The notes: generated by a model not told the origin, from the letters alone. Positions 25,046 to 34,310 are shown, counted from the stretch's first letter. The stretch is 64,000 nt of DNA from Anaerostipes sp. MSJ-23 (GCF_018918155.1 NZ_JAHLPY010000002.1:1-64000); one strand, 5' to 3'. Made by a program: numbers and translations.

Positions 25046-26197
25046 ATGAGTAATGATTCAAGAATTGATTTTTTATATTTGAATGAACAGGACATGATCA
25101 AAGCAGGTGTTTTAGATGCTGGAAGATGTGTGGATACAATGGAAGAAGTTGTATCCTTGCTTGGAAAAGGCGACTATCTGATGGGAGGTCCGGATCATAA
25201 TGCACATGGATTGATGCTGGAATTTCCAGATGAATCTGATATTGATGATTTTCCGATCAATGATTCTGCTGATCGACGATTTATTGCGATGCCGGCATAT
25301 CTTGGAGGTCGTTTTCATATTGCAGGCCAGAAGTGGTATGGTTCAAATGGAAGAAACAGAAAAAGAGGTTATCCGAGATCTATTTTGATGGCAACTTTAA
25401 ATGACGTAGAAACAGGTGCACCACTTTGTTACATGTCAGCAAATTTGTTAAGTTCTATGAGAACTGGAGCAATGCCTGGTCTGGCCGCAAAATATTTTGC
25501 AAGAAAAGATAGTGATACTGTAGCACTGATTGGACCAGGGGTTATCAATCGAGCTTGTATGAGAGCCTTTGTTGCAAAATTTCCAACCATTCATACAGTA
25601 AAAATGGTTGGAAGTACACCGCAGTCAAAGACGGCACAGAAAATGAAGAAATTTATTGAGGAACATTTTCCACAAATTAAAACAATTGAAATATGTGGAG
25701 AGGTAAAGGATGCTGTGAAGGATGCAGATATTATTTGTGAAGCAGCATCGGTTATGCCGGATCACTGGCCAGTATTAAAGAAAGAATGGTTGAAACCTGG
25801 AGCTGTTGTTATTTCTACAAATGGATTGAATCTTACTTGGGAAGATGAGATGTCCTTCCGTAAGGTTGTAGATAATTGGCAAATGTATGTTGATTATGCC
25901 AATGAAGATGGAGATGAGTATCTGGATAATGGAGATCGTAAACATATGGGAACCGTTGGAGAGGATCTGGTCTTCTTACAAAGAGATGGAAAAATCAATC
26001 GTAAAGATGTGACCAATCTTGCAGACGTGATCAATGGAAAGAGTGAAGGTCGTAAGAATCTGGATGAAATTTTCCTTGTATCGATTGAGGGAATGCCAAT
26101 ACAAGATGTAGCGTGGGGATATGAATGTTATCAGAAAGCGAAGAAAGAAGGCATTGGAACAATGTTAAATCTTTGGGATGAACCGGTAGCATTTTAG
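25046..26197 (+). CDS. ornithine cyclodeaminase/mu-crystallin family protein
   Basis: A 383-residue NAD(P)-binding protein of the OCD/mu-crystallin family. Visible are the substrate-side RRFIAMPAYLGG and GQKWYGSN stretch (residues about 75-100), SSMRTGAMPGLAAKYFARKDS and the Rossmann glycine motif ALIGPGVINRACM near residue 165. Family members interconvert imino acids and amino acids (ornithine to proline, pyrroline-2-carboxylate reduction). Some homologues beside flavin oxidoreductases are annotated as a tyramine oxidase subunit B, which I regard as a name rather than proof. GGAGAGGAGAAGAG precedes the start. It heads an operon encoding a four-part dehydrogenase, so it probably reduces or receives the imino product of that complex. 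Confidence 0.75.
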   Translation: MSNDSRIDFLYLNEQDMIKAGVLDAGRCVDTMEEVVSLLGKGDYLMGGPDHNAHGLMLEFPDESDIDDFPINDSADRRFIAMPAYLGGRFHIAGQKWYGSNGRNRKRGYPRSILMATLNDVETGAPLCYMSANLLSSMRTGAMPGLAAKYFARKDSDTVALIGPGVINRACMRAFVAKFPTIHTVKMVGSTPQSKTAQKMKKFIEEHFPQIKTIEICGEVKDAVKDADIICEAASVMPDHWPVLKKEWLKPGAVVISTNGLNLTWEDEMSFRKVVDNWQMYVDYANEDGDEYLDNGDRKHMGTVGEDLVFLQRDGKINRKDVTNLADVINGKSEGRKNLDEIFLVSIEGMPIQDVAWGYECYQKAKKEGIGTMLNLWDEPVAF

Positions 26198-26227
26198 AAT
26201 AGAAGAAAGAATACGGAGGGAAAAAAT

Positions 26228-26545
26228 ATGGACAGAATTATGGAACATCCAATTTTAGGAGAAAGCCCAGAAAAGAAAATAGTAACTTTTACATATGATG
26301 GAAAAACGTTGGAAGGACTCGAGGGAGAACCAATTGCAGTTGCTTTAAGAGCTGCTGGAGTCATGGTGCATCGTTATACAAAAAAAAGGCATGAACCAAG
26401 AGGTGTTTTTTGTGCGATTGGAAGATGTACCGACTGCGTTATGATTGTAAATGGAAAGCCTAATGTGCGTACATGCATTACTCCTTTGGAAGAAGGAATG
26501 ACAGTACAGACACAGTATGGAGTGACTGCAAAAGAGGAACAGTAG
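26228..26545 (+). CDS. [2Fe-2S] ferredoxin-like subunit of an amine/imino-acid dehydrogenase
   Basis: A 105-residue plant-type ferredoxin-fold protein. FTYDGKTLEGLEGEPIAVAL is the ferredoxin start, and the cluster cysteines sit in VFCAIGRCTDCVMIVNG plus the later VRTCITP. This small protein is the alpha/HcnA-type subunit in sarcosine oxidase, opine oxidase and hydrogen-cyanide-synthase-like complexes. The gene is 20 bases ahead of the FAD/NAD subunit, and ACGGAGGG precedes its start. Electron-transfer role within the complex. Confidence 0.8.
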   Translation: MDRIMEHPILGESPEKKIVTFTYDGKTLEGLEGEPIAVALRAAGVMVHRYTKKRHEPRGVFCAIGRCTDCVMIVNGKPNVRTCITPLEEGMTVQTQYGVTAKEEQ

Positions 26546-26564
26546 GAAAGGAGAGGAAGAAGCA

Positions 26565-28133
26565 ATGAAACGATATGATTTGATAGTAATTGGAGCTGGA
26601 CCTGCAGGATTATCTGCTGCAATTGAGGCTGCAAAATGTGGAATGAAACCTGTTGTTTTTGATGAAAATGCAAAACCGGGAGGACAGTTATTTAAACAGA
26701 TTCATAAGTTCTTTGGATCAAAAGAACATAAAGCAAAGATTCGTGGATTTAAGATTGGGGAAGAACTTCTTGCTGAAGCCGAAAAATATGGTGTGGAAGT
26801 TGTCTTAAATGCAACGGTTGTCGGGTTATATGAAGAAAAAGAAGTAACCGTAAAAATTGGAGATGAAATCAAACATTTTAAAGGAGATTCTGTTCTTGTA
26901 TCAACTGGTGCAAGTGAAAATATGGTTACATTTAAAGGATGGACAAAACCAGGAGTCATTGGAGCAGGAGCTGCTCAGACCATGATGAATCTTCATCATA
27001 TTAAGCCAGGTGAGAGAATTCTTATGCTTGGTACCGGTAATGTAGGACTTGTTGTAAGTTTCCAGCTTTTGCAGGCTGGATGTGATGTTGTTGCGCTTGT
27101 AGATGCTGCACCTCGCGTTGGTGGTTATGGTGTCCATGCAGCCAAAGTATCTAGATGTGGAGTCCCTTTTTATCTTTCTCATACAATTATGGAAGCTGAA
27201 GGAGAAGAGGAAGTGGAAGGCGTGACAATTGCGCAGGTTGACGATAAATTTCAGTTTATTCCTGGTACGGAAAAACATTTTGATGTTGATACGATTTGTG
27301 TTGCTGTTGGGTTATCTCCAATGTCACAATTGTTAAAACAGGCTGGATGCAAAATGAAAGATACACCAGGCGGATACATTCCAGAATGCGATGAGTTTGG
27401 TGAAACTTCGGTTGCTGGTGTTTTTGCGGCAGGTGATGTATCAAGCATTGAAGAAGCAAGTTCAGCAATGATTGAAGGCAGAATGGCAGGAGTTTCTATT
27501 GCAGCTTCTCTTGGATATTTAAAAGAAGAGGAACGAGATCAAAAATGTAAAGAATTGGAAGGAGCATTAGATAGTCTGCGTCAGGGAATGTTTGCTCCGA
27601 AAAATAGAGGAAAAATGTTAACAAAGACAGAAGAAGGAATTGATATTTCCATGAATCTTCTAAAAAAAGGTTATGTATCTGATGACGAAATTGAAAAATA
27701 TCCGGGAGTTACCCATACGATTGGTGTTCATCCGGTAATGGAATGTACACAAAATATACCATGTAATCCTTGTCAGGATGCATGTCCAAAAGGATGTATT
27801 ACCATTGGAGATAATATTACATCACTTCCAGTTGTAGATACAACAAAACAATGTATCGGATGTGGTATGTGTGTTGCTTCATGTTCTGGTCAGGCCATTT
27901 TCCTGGTTGATGAAACCTATGAAGAGGATTATGCAACAATTACAATGCCTTATGAATTTTTACCGCTTCCAAAGGCAGGAGATAAAGGAAAGGCATTGGA
28001 TCGAAGTGGTTCTTATGTATGTGATGCAGAAGTTCTTGGAGTAAAGACTTCCAAAGCATTTGATCATACGAATCTTCTTACTGTAAAAGTACCAAAAGAT
28101 ATGGCTATGAAAGCACGTTTTTACAAGGCATAG
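26565..28133 (+). CDS. FAD/NAD(P) oxidoreductase subunit with two [4Fe-4S] motifs
   Basis: A 522-residue flavoprotein. VIGAGPAGLSAAIEA (residues 6-20) binds FAD, MLGTGNVGLVVS near residue 155 is the NAD site, and GVFAAGDVSSIEEA near 285 is the second FAD contact. The C-terminal part adds ferredoxin motifs: CTQNIPCNPCQDACPKGC near residues 395-412, and CIGCGMCVASCSGQ near 430. This matches the A-subunit of opine oxidase/HcnB-type complexes with an added two-cluster ferredoxin domain, suiting an anaerobe that passes electrons to NAD or ferredoxin rather than oxygen. It lies in the middle of the operon between the two small Fe-S proteins. Confidence 0.82.
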   Translation: MKRYDLIVIGAGPAGLSAAIEAAKCGMKPVVFDENAKPGGQLFKQIHKFFGSKEHKAKIRGFKIGEELLAEAEKYGVEVVLNATVVGLYEEKEVTVKIGDEIKHFKGDSVLVSTGASENMVTFKGWTKPGVIGAGAAQTMMNLHHIKPGERILMLGTGNVGLVVSFQLLQAGCDVVALVDAAPRVGGYGVHAAKVSRCGVPFYLSHTIMEAEGEEEVEGVTIAQVDDKFQFIPGTEKHFDVDTICVAVGLSPMSQLLKQAGCKMKDTPGGYIPECDEFGETSVAGVFAAGDVSSIEEASSAMIEGRMAGVSIAASLGYLKEEERDQKCKELEGALDSLRQGMFAPKNRGKMLTKTEEGIDISMNLLKKGYVSDDEIEKYPGVTHTIGVHPVMECTQNIPCNPCQDACPKGCITIGDNITSLPVVDTTKQCIGCGMCVASCSGQAIFLVDETYEEDYATITMPYEFLPLPKAGDKGKALDRSGSYVCDAEVLGVKTSKAFDHTNLLTVKVPKDMAMKARFYKA

Positions 28134-28146
28134 GAGGGAAAAGAGA

Positions 28147-28473
28147 ATGATTAATGTAGATGATAAATTAAAAGAAATTGGTGAATTCGTGCCGCAGCCG
28201 GATGATGATATGCTGGTGTGCCGATGCGAGGAGGTAACCAAAGGCGAAATCAGACAGGCAGTTCATGCAGGAATGTTTACAATAGAAGAAATCCGAAGAT
28301 TTTTAAGAACAGGAATGGGTCTTTGCCAGGGACAGACTTGTGGGAAACTGGTGAAAGGAATTGTTGCAAGAGAACTCCATGTTTCTCCTGCACAGGTAGA
28401 ACCAGCAACTTCTAGAGCGCCGATGCGTCCGATTGAAATGGAAATCCTGGGAAGAGATGGAGGTGACAAATAA
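28147..28473 (+). CDS. BFD-type [2Fe-2S] subunit
   Basis: A 108-residue protein with the bacterioferritin-associated-ferredoxin domain: VCRCEEVTKGEIRQAV ... RTGMGLCQGQTCGKLV supplies the four cysteines (C-x-C and C-x4-C). In many opine/sarcosine oxidase-like enzymes this domain is fused to the end of the FAD subunit. Here it is a free-standing gene following that subunit by 13 bases. Its stop overlaps the next start (TAATG), so it is part of the same complex. Confidence 0.82.
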   Translation: MINVDDKLKEIGEFVPQPDDDMLVCRCEEVTKGEIRQAVHAGMFTIEEIRRFLRTGMGLCQGQTCGKLVKGIVARELHVSPAQVEPATSRAPMRPIEMEILGRDGGDK

Positions 28474-29609
28474 TGAAGACAACAGCAGAAGTTATTATTA
28501 TTGGTGGTGGTGTCAACGGATGTGCCGCAGCCTATTATCTTGCAAAACGTGGAATCAAAGATGTAATTGTACTGGAAGCTTCGGATAGTATTGGACATGG
28601 AGGTTCTAGCCGAAATGGTGGAGGTGTTCGTCAGTCAGGTCGTGATATAAGAGAACTTCCATACGCAATGTATGCCATTCAACATCAGTGGCCGACATTA
28701 TCTGAAGAGCTTGGTGTAGATGTCGAATATTGTCAAAAGGGAAACCTTCGTTTAGGAAAAACAGAAGAACATTTAAAGAAACTGAATAAATTAGCAACAA
28801 ACGCACAGTCTGTTGGTTTGGATGTGCGTATGATTGATGGAAAAGAAGTAAAAGAGATTAACCCGTATCTTTCTGATGAAATCATAGGTGCGAGTTGGTG
28901 TCCAACGGATGGGCATGCTAATCCGTTAATGACAACCCTTGCTTATTATAAAAGAGCGGTAGAACTTGGAGTTTCTTTTGTAAAAGGAGCACCAGTAAAA
29001 GAAATTAAAAAGATAAAAGGAAAAGCAAGACAGGTTGTAGTAGAAGACGGAACAGTATTTGAAGGAGAAACAATTATTCTTGTTGCAGGATATGAAAGTC
29101 GAGAAATCGCAAGAACGGTTGGAATCGATATTCCAATGACAAAATACTTTGAGGAAGCACTTGTAACAGAAATGCAGCCACATATGTTTGATCAGATGCT
29201 TGGAACTGCAGATGCAGACTTTTATGGACATCAGTCCACACATGGCTCTTTTGTTTTTGGATCTGAATGTGGATTGGAAGAAGCAATCGATAAGCCAATA
29301 GAAGATCTTTCTACTTCTTCTCTGACAATGTCTGCTGGATGTCGTGCTATTATGGGTTATATTCCAGCATTAAAAGATGCAAAAGTAGTAAGAAGCTGGG
29401 GTGGATGGTTGGACCTTTGTATTGATGGTGTTCCAGTCATCAGTCCTGTGGACGAAGTGCCAGGATTAATTCTTGCCTGTGGATTTACAGGACATGGATT
29501 TGGAACAGCACCAGCAGTTGGTTTAATGCTCTCTCAAATGGTAGAAGGAGAAGATACAGTTGTAGATATCAGCGCATTGCGGTATGATAGATTCAAGAGT
29601 GATCGATAA
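28473..29609 (+). CDS. FAD-dependent amino/imino-acid dehydrogenase (DAO family)
   Basis: A 378-residue D-amino-acid-oxidase-fold protein: IIIGGGVNGCAAAYYLAKRG (residues 7-26), SSRNGGGVRQSG near 50, and the C-terminal LACGFTGHGFGTAPAVG near 340-356 for FAD. It is the catalytic beta subunit expected to oxidise an amine, such as a D-amino acid, proline analogue or opine. SSRNGG in place of the usual SGRN may bear on substrate choice. It is the last subunit of the five-gene operon, and a terminator-like hairpin separates it from the antiporter gene. Confidence 0.82.
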   Translation: MKTTAEVIIIGGGVNGCAAAYYLAKRGIKDVIVLEASDSIGHGGSSRNGGGVRQSGRDIRELPYAMYAIQHQWPTLSEELGVDVEYCQKGNLRLGKTEEHLKKLNKLATNAQSVGLDVRMIDGKEVKEINPYLSDEIIGASWCPTDGHANPLMTTLAYYKRAVELGVSFVKGAPVKEIKKIKGKARQVVVEDGTVFEGETIILVAGYESREIARTVGIDIPMTKYFEEALVTEMQPHMFDQMLGTADADFYGHQSTHGSFVFGSECGLEEAIDKPIEDLSTSSLTMSAGCRAIMGYIPALKDAKVVRSWGGWLDLCIDGVPVISPVDEVPGLILACGFTGHGFGTAPAVGLMLSQMVEGEDTVVDISALRYDRFKSDR

Positions 29610-29613
29610 GAAG

Positions 29614-29678
29614 AAATAGAAAAAGAGGCAAGGATGTCAGAAATCAAGGTATCTTTGGCTCTTTTTCTTCTATTTTTT
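29614..29678 (+). terminator. terminator/attenuator between the dehydrogenase and antiporter genes
   Basis: A long hairpin: AAATAGAAAAAGAGGC on the left pairs imperfectly with GCTCTTTTTCTTCTATTT on the right (to 29675) and runs into TTTTTT. It should reduce transcription into the downstream transporter, leaving it less expressed. Confidence 0.65.
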
Positions 29679-29700
29679 AAGAGAAGGGAGAGGGCTTCTT

Positions 29701-31209
29701 ATGAATAGCAAGAATATTTTAAAACGAATGATCTATGGATTGAATCCAAAACATATTGATGCAAAAATGGTAAAACTATGGACATTTTATCTAATTTTAA
29801 ATGTCATTTTTTTCTGTTTGCCCAAAGGACTTGTAAATGGAACAATTCTAATTTTAGCTCCGCTTGCAGGTCTGTTTGTCTATGCGCTGGTGACAAAAGA
29901 TGTAATGAGCAGCCTTGTTCTTGGAACATTTTCTATGTATATTTTATGGTATAAGTTTGGCGCTGTTGGAGGATTCTTCAATGATCTGGAAAGTGTGCTG
30001 GCAGATAAGGAAAATATCGAAATGTATATGTCATTCTTTCTGTGCGGAGGTATCATCATTGCGTTAAAACGAAGTGGAAGTACAAAAGCCTTTGCAGATT
30101 TTGTAACTTCTCGTTTTGGAAAAAATGAAAAAATGATTTTGGCAGCATCTGGAATTTATGCAGGGGCAACTTCCATCGATGATTATGTTTCCGTTTTAAC
30201 GGCGGGAGCTTCCTTTTCACCATTGATTGATGCTATTAAAAAACCACGTTTGGCACTTGCTTATGTTATCCGAACCTTTAGCATTTGTATTTCAGATATG
30301 CTTCCATTTGGTGCGTGGGGATATTTTGTTATCTATCAGATTGCTGCTGCAAAAAATGTTCATGGGAGAGCGCAGGCGACGAATATTTTCCTTCATACGA
30401 TCCCATTTATGTTTTATGCGATTGTCGCATGTATCGTAGCTTTGTTATTTGCTCTTGGAATTTTTCCAAAGATTGGACAGATGAAAAGAGCTTATGAAAT
30501 GGCAGAACAGGGAATTCAGATGGGAGCTTTGGAAGATGGTTCAGAAAAAGAGGAAGAAGATTTTGATGATACTGATCCAAGGAAGAAAAATGTAAGTATT
30601 TTAAATCTCATTCTTCCAATTATTGTTATTGTCGTAGCATTAATTGCAACTGGATTAAACTGTTATCTTGCCTTTGGAATTGCAACAATTGTAACAGGAC
30701 TATTATTTATTTGCCAGGGCATCATGACAATTAGTGAATATGTACAATGCATTGTAGATGGTTTCCTGGATATGTCGGATATGGTCATTATTTTGATGCT
30801 TGGTTACAGCATACAGGAAGTCATGTATACGATGGGAATGGAATCTTTTGTAGAGACAGTTTGTGGGGCTATCCCATTTGCAAGTTTAATTCCATTTTTG
30901 ATTTTTGCATTTTTCAGCTGCACAGAGTATCTTTATAGTTTAAATTACACTTTGTATCAGATTGCTATTCCGGTACTTCTTGTAGTGCTGCCACATGTAG
31001 GGGCCAATGTGCCGCTTTGTCTTGGGGCACTCATTTCAGCTTCCTTATTTGGTGCAAATGCCTGTGTTGTATCAGATCTTGGGATTATTTCTGCAAGATC
31101 ATGTCGAGTCAAAGTATATGAACAATATATTGTTTGTCAACCATACTTTATCATATCAGCGCTAATCACAGGAATTCTATTTCTTATCGCAGGATTTCTT
31201 TTTGTTTGA
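29701..31209 (+). CDS. NhaC-family antiporter
   Basis: A 502-residue membrane protein with about 12 hydrophobic segments. Features seen are SGIYAGATSIDDYVSVLTAG near residue 155 (the acidic pair in the transport core), FLCGGIIIALKRSGSTKAFADF, and a charged cytoplasmic loop near 270-300 rich in E/D/K. It belongs to the Na+/H+ antiporter C superfamily, whose members include amine, malate-lactate and amino-acid exchangers. Following the dehydrogenase operon, it likely moves the substrate or product of that enzyme. GGGAGAGGG precedes the ATG. Confidence 0.75.
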   Translation: MNSKNILKRMIYGLNPKHIDAKMVKLWTFYLILNVIFFCLPKGLVNGTILILAPLAGLFVYALVTKDVMSSLVLGTFSMYILWYKFGAVGGFFNDLESVLADKENIEMYMSFFLCGGIIIALKRSGSTKAFADFVTSRFGKNEKMILAASGIYAGATSIDDYVSVLTAGASFSPLIDAIKKPRLALAYVIRTFSICISDMLPFGAWGYFVIYQIAAAKNVHGRAQATNIFLHTIPFMFYAIVACIVALLFALGIFPKIGQMKRAYEMAEQGIQMGALEDGSEKEEEDFDDTDPRKKNVSILNLILPIIVIVVALIATGLNCYLAFGIATIVTGLLFICQGIMTISEYVQCIVDGFLDMSDMVIILMLGYSIQEVMYTMGMESFVETVCGAIPFASLIPFLIFAFFSCTEYLYSLNYTLYQIAIPVLLVVLPHVGANVPLCLGALISASLFGANACVVSDLGIISARSCRVKVYEQYIVCQPYFIISALITGILFLIAGFLFV

Positions 31210-31272
31210 TAAGCAAAAAGAAATTCATATGATACCTGTAATAAAAAAAGAAAAAACGGGAATTCTTTTACT

Positions 31273-31860
31273 ATGAAAAAGAAATATCATAGAAAGGTTC
31301 TCATTTTTTTAATATTTTTTATTGCTTTATTTTTATGTGTGGGTATTCTTAGGGCATCTGTTAAAGTAAAGGAGGATTTAAAGGAAAATGTTGTTCGTTT
31401 TCATATTCGCGCCAATAGTGATAGTGTATATGATCAGCAGCAGAAATTAAAAGTAAGAGATGCGGTTATTGATTATATTAGTCCATACATGGAACAGGCA
31501 AATACAAAAAAACAAGCGATGCAAGTTTTAAAAAATAAGCAGCAGGAAATACAAAAAGTATCTAAAAAAATAATAGGGAACAGTAGAAAAGTTCAGGTGC
31601 ATTTTACCACAGAAAAATTTCCGAGAAAACAATACGCAAATTATATATTCCCAGAAGGAATTTATGATGCGATCCGTGTGGATATTGGAAAAGCCAAGGG
31701 GCATAATTGGTGGTGTGTCATGTTTCCAGATCTTTGTATTACAAAAAATGAAAAAGTAACCATCAATCAAAAAGCGGAACAGAAATTGAAACAACTGCTT
31801 GGAGAAAAAACTGTGGAAGAAATTCGTAAGAATCATTACCTTGGCTGGATGATAAAATAG
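31273..31860 (+). CDS. spoIIR: stage II sporulation protein R
   Basis: A 195-residue secreted signalling protein made in the forespore, which triggers cleavage of pro-sigma-E in the mother cell through SpoIIGA. There is one N-terminal membrane/signal segment (residues 8-27), followed by VVRFHIRANSDSVYDQQQKLKVRDAV, the conserved SpoIIR core, and later NYIFPEGIYDAIRVDIG and GHNWWCVMFPDLC. The ribosome binding site is weak (ACGGGAA). It indicates an endospore-forming organism and is not functionally linked to the neighbouring operon. Confidence 0.9.
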   Translation: MKKKYHRKVLIFLIFFIALFLCVGILRASVKVKEDLKENVVRFHIRANSDSVYDQQQKLKVRDAVIDYISPYMEQANTKKQAMQVLKNKQQEIQKVSKKIIGNSRKVQVHFTTEKFPRKQYANYIFPEGIYDAIRVDIGKAKGHNWWCVMFPDLCITKNEKVTINQKAEQKLKQLLGEKTVEEIRKNHYLGWMIK

Positions 31861-31884
31861 GAGATGACGGATGTCATCTCCTTA
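31860..31884 (+). terminator. hairpin after spoIIR
   Basis: GGAGATGAC-GGAT-GTCATCTCC (31860-31881), a perfect 9-bp stem with only a short T/A tail. It lies between the convergent spoIIR and methyltransferase genes. Confidence 0.55.
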
Positions 31885-31889
31885 TACGA

Positions 31890-32420
31890 TTAAAGAGGCT
31901 TTTTTGCGGAAACGAGCAAAAGCCTTTTTTTTGTAAAAACACGAAATTTTGTAAGTCCTGCTAGTTTGAAATAGTTTAGTATTTCATAAGTAGAATGAAA
32001 CTTACTTTTTCTTGAGGAAATTAGATAAGTTGGAATATTTGCTATGATTCGTAAGACCTCTGGAAGGGCTACTTCTCCGATATAAAGTCTTCCACCTGGA
32101 GCCAGAACACGAGTTGCTTCTCTAATAAATTTTTCTGGATCCTTAAATGTATGAAAGTCATCACATACAGTAATGATGCGAAACATATTATCATCAAAAT
32201 CAAGAAGATCACAGTCTCCTTTTTCAATATGCAATTCCGGATGATTTGCAAGAGCTTTTTGAACATTGTCAGCGGATGGATCCGTACCATAACCTTCGGC
32301 TTCACGCCACTGTGTTAGTTCTGTAAGAAAAGTACCATCTCCACATCCAACATCCAGGATTTTATCCCCATCACGGACACATATTTTCTTTAACATCTCA
32401 TTTCTCAAAGAATCTTTCAT
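31890..32420 (-). CDS. SAM-dependent methyltransferase
   Basis: A 176-residue class I methyltransferase of the Methyltransf_11 kind. KILDVGCGDGTFLTEL (motif I, residues about 19-34), then YGTDPSADNV (motif II), DLLDFDDNMF and APGGRLYIGEV (motif post-III) are in order. At 176 residues it is shorter than many ubiE-like enzymes and lacks an extended C-terminal lid. AAAGGAG precedes the start. The substrate is unknown, and it is transcribed alone with its 3' end facing spoIIR. Confidence 0.8.
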   Translation of the reverse strand: MKDSLRNEMLKKICVRDGDKILDVGCGDGTFLTELTQWREAEGYGTDPSADNVQKALANHPELHIEKGDCDLLDFDDNMFRIITVCDDFHTFKDPEKFIREATRVLAPGGRLYIGEVALPEVLRIIANIPTYLISSRKSKFHSTYEILNYFKLAGLTKFRVFTKKRLLLVSAKKPL

Positions 32421-32499
32421 ATTAAGAAACTCCTTTCACGTTTTGACAGCTTGTAAAAGATTATACAATATTGAAAGAAACTCGTCCAGTATGGACTTT

Positions 32500-33831
32500 T
32501 TATACGTAATGATATTGATGTCGCTTGCGAATTAGGAAAAAAATCGTGACAATCAATGTCAGAAGTTCGGCACATCCAACTCCAGACCAAATTCCGTTGA
32601 TTCCAAAGAAAACTGGTAAAAGCATGATGGCGCCAACCTGAAACAGCAGTGTACGCAGGAAGGCAATAATACCTGATACTAAGCCATTGCTTAAAGCTGT
32701 AAAAAATGCAGATCCCCAGATATTAAATCCATTAATCAGATAACAGATGGCATAAATACGGAAACCGTGTAGTGTCATGGCAAATAATTGTGCATCATAT
32801 CCTACAAAAATATGGATCAAAGGATGGGCGAAAAATTCAGATAGAAGAGTTAAAAAAATACCAGTGATTGCGATCAGTGTTAAGCTTTTCTTTAAAATAT
32901 TATGCAATTCCTTGTGATTTCCGGCACCATAATGATAACTTGTAATTGGAGCACTTCCCATGGAATAACCAAGATAGATTGCATTAAAAATAAAATTCGA
33001 ATACATGATGACTCCATAGGCGGCAACGCCATTTTCTCCAGCAAGATTCATCAGTTGATGGTTATAAAGCATGTTTACAATGGAAGAAGATGCATTTGTC
33101 ATTAACTCAGAAGAACCATTAAAGCAAGTTTGCAAAAGAACTCTTGGTCGAAAAACAGGCTTTACAAATTTTAACGGAGTAGAGTTTTCTCGTGCAAAAT
33201 AAATCAATGGGACAATTCCACCAACGTATTCTCCAATGGCTGTTGCAATGGCAGCTCCCTGAATTCCAAATCCAAAAACAACAATAAAAATATAGTCAAA
33301 AAGTACATTTAAAAATCCAGAAATCAGAGAAAGACGAAGAGCATAAGATGGTTTTTCTGCGACAATAAAAAAATTATAAAAAATTGTCTGCATCATAAAG
33401 CAAGGCTGTGAGATAAACATAATACGTCCATAGGCAGAACTATATTCCAATAGCTGTCCAGATGCTCCAAGAGCCATACAAATTTTTTGCACAGAGAAAA
33501 AACCAACGATTGAAATAGCGATGCTAAAGCCAAGAGCAATGAAAATAAGCATGGAAAAATATTCTCTTGCAACTTTTTGTTTCTTTTCTCCAAGCGCTTT
33601 TGCAACAATCGCGCTTCCTCCAGAACCAATCATAAAGCCAAGAGCAGCAACACCTATAGCGACTGGGAGAATTAGATTGACAGCTGCAAATGCAGTTTTT
33701 CCAACATAATTGGAAACAAAAAGTCCATCGATGATACTATATAGAGAAGTACAGATCATCATAATAATGGAAGGAAAAATAAACCGGATCAAGCGCCGGT
33801 AAGTAAAATGATCAGATAATTGAATTTTCAT
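32500..33831 (-). CDS. MATE-family efflux transporter
   Basis: 443 residues with about 12 hydrophobic segments. The N-terminal IIDGLFVSNYVGKTAFAAVNL is the standard MATE entry motif, and the second half repeats the pattern (YSMGSAPITSYHYGAGN). It exports drugs or metabolites using Na+ or H+ gradients. It follows a MarR-type regulator gene by 25 bases on the same strand, and the promoter before that regulator carries repeated operator sequences, so induction by a toxic ligand is likely. Confidence 0.87.
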   Translation of the reverse strand: MKIQLSDHFTYRRLIRFIFPSIIMMICTSLYSIIDGLFVSNYVGKTAFAAVNLILPVAIGVAALGFMIGSGGSAIVAKALGEKKQKVAREYFSMLIFIALGFSIAISIVGFFSVQKICMALGASGQLLEYSSAYGRIMFISQPCFMMQTIFYNFFIVAEKPSYALRLSLISGFLNVLFDYIFIVVFGFGIQGAAIATAIGEYVGGIVPLIYFARENSTPLKFVKPVFRPRVLLQTCFNGSSELMTNASSSIVNMLYNHQLMNLAGENGVAAYGVIMYSNFIFNAIYLGYSMGSAPITSYHYGAGNHKELHNILKKSLTLIAITGIFLTLLSEFFAHPLIHIFVGYDAQLFAMTLHGFRIYAICYLINGFNIWGSAFFTALSNGLVSGIIAFLRTLLFQVGAIMLLPVFFGINGIWSGVGCAELLTLIVTIFFLIRKRHQYHYV

Positions 33832-33856
33832 AAATAAAATCCTTTCTATTATTATA

Positions 33857-34300
33857 TTATTTTAAAAATTTTTGCATGTTTTCCTTTAAAAGTTGAACTC
33901 GTTTTCTTGTAAGATAAAGTAGTTGTGCTTTTTCTTCTTCAGACATTCCAGAAAATGTAGCATTTTCCATTTCAAAAACGGGTCCGATGTTTTGTTCTGT
34001 AAAATGTAATCCATATTCTGTAAAATATAGATGCATATCCCGTCCTTTTCCAGGCTTTCTTGTTAAAAATCCTTTTTTCTCAAGAGATTTTACTGAAGAA
34101 TTGACTGTCTGTTTACTTAATTGATACATTTCACAGACATCTTTTTGAAGGCATCCATCTTCTAGTTCCATCATGCAATATAAAATAAGAAAAGCAGTAT
34201 TCGTTAGATGAAGTGAGAGCGCAATTTTATGATAAATGCCTTCTTCCTCTCGATAAAGTCGATCAAATTCTTTCATATCACGATTCTGTTTAAATTTCAT
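33857..34300 (-). CDS. MarR-family transcriptional regulator
   Basis: 147 residues with the MarR winged helix: LEDGCLQKDVCEMYQLSKQTVNSSVKSLEKKGFLTRKPG in the middle, followed by RDMHLYFTEYG of the wing and a C-terminal dimerisation helix. AAGGAGG precedes the ATG. It is the first gene of a two-gene unit with the MATE pump, and probably represses it through the two 19-bp repeats at 34311-34367. Confidence 0.87.
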   Translation of the reverse strand: MKFKQNRDMKEFDRLYREEEGIYHKIALSLHLTNTAFLILYCMMELEDGCLQKDVCEMYQLSKQTVNSSVKSLEKKGFLTRKPGKGRDMHLYFTEYGLHFTEQNIGPVFEMENATFSGMSEEEKAQLLYLTRKRVQLLKENMQKFLK

Positions 34301-34310
34301 AAAAACCTCC

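Noticed and set aside
24856-25101. 82-codon N-terminal extension of the MerR gene
   Set aside because: It would cover the MerR-type promoter and the start of the divergent operon; the domain begins at 24855.
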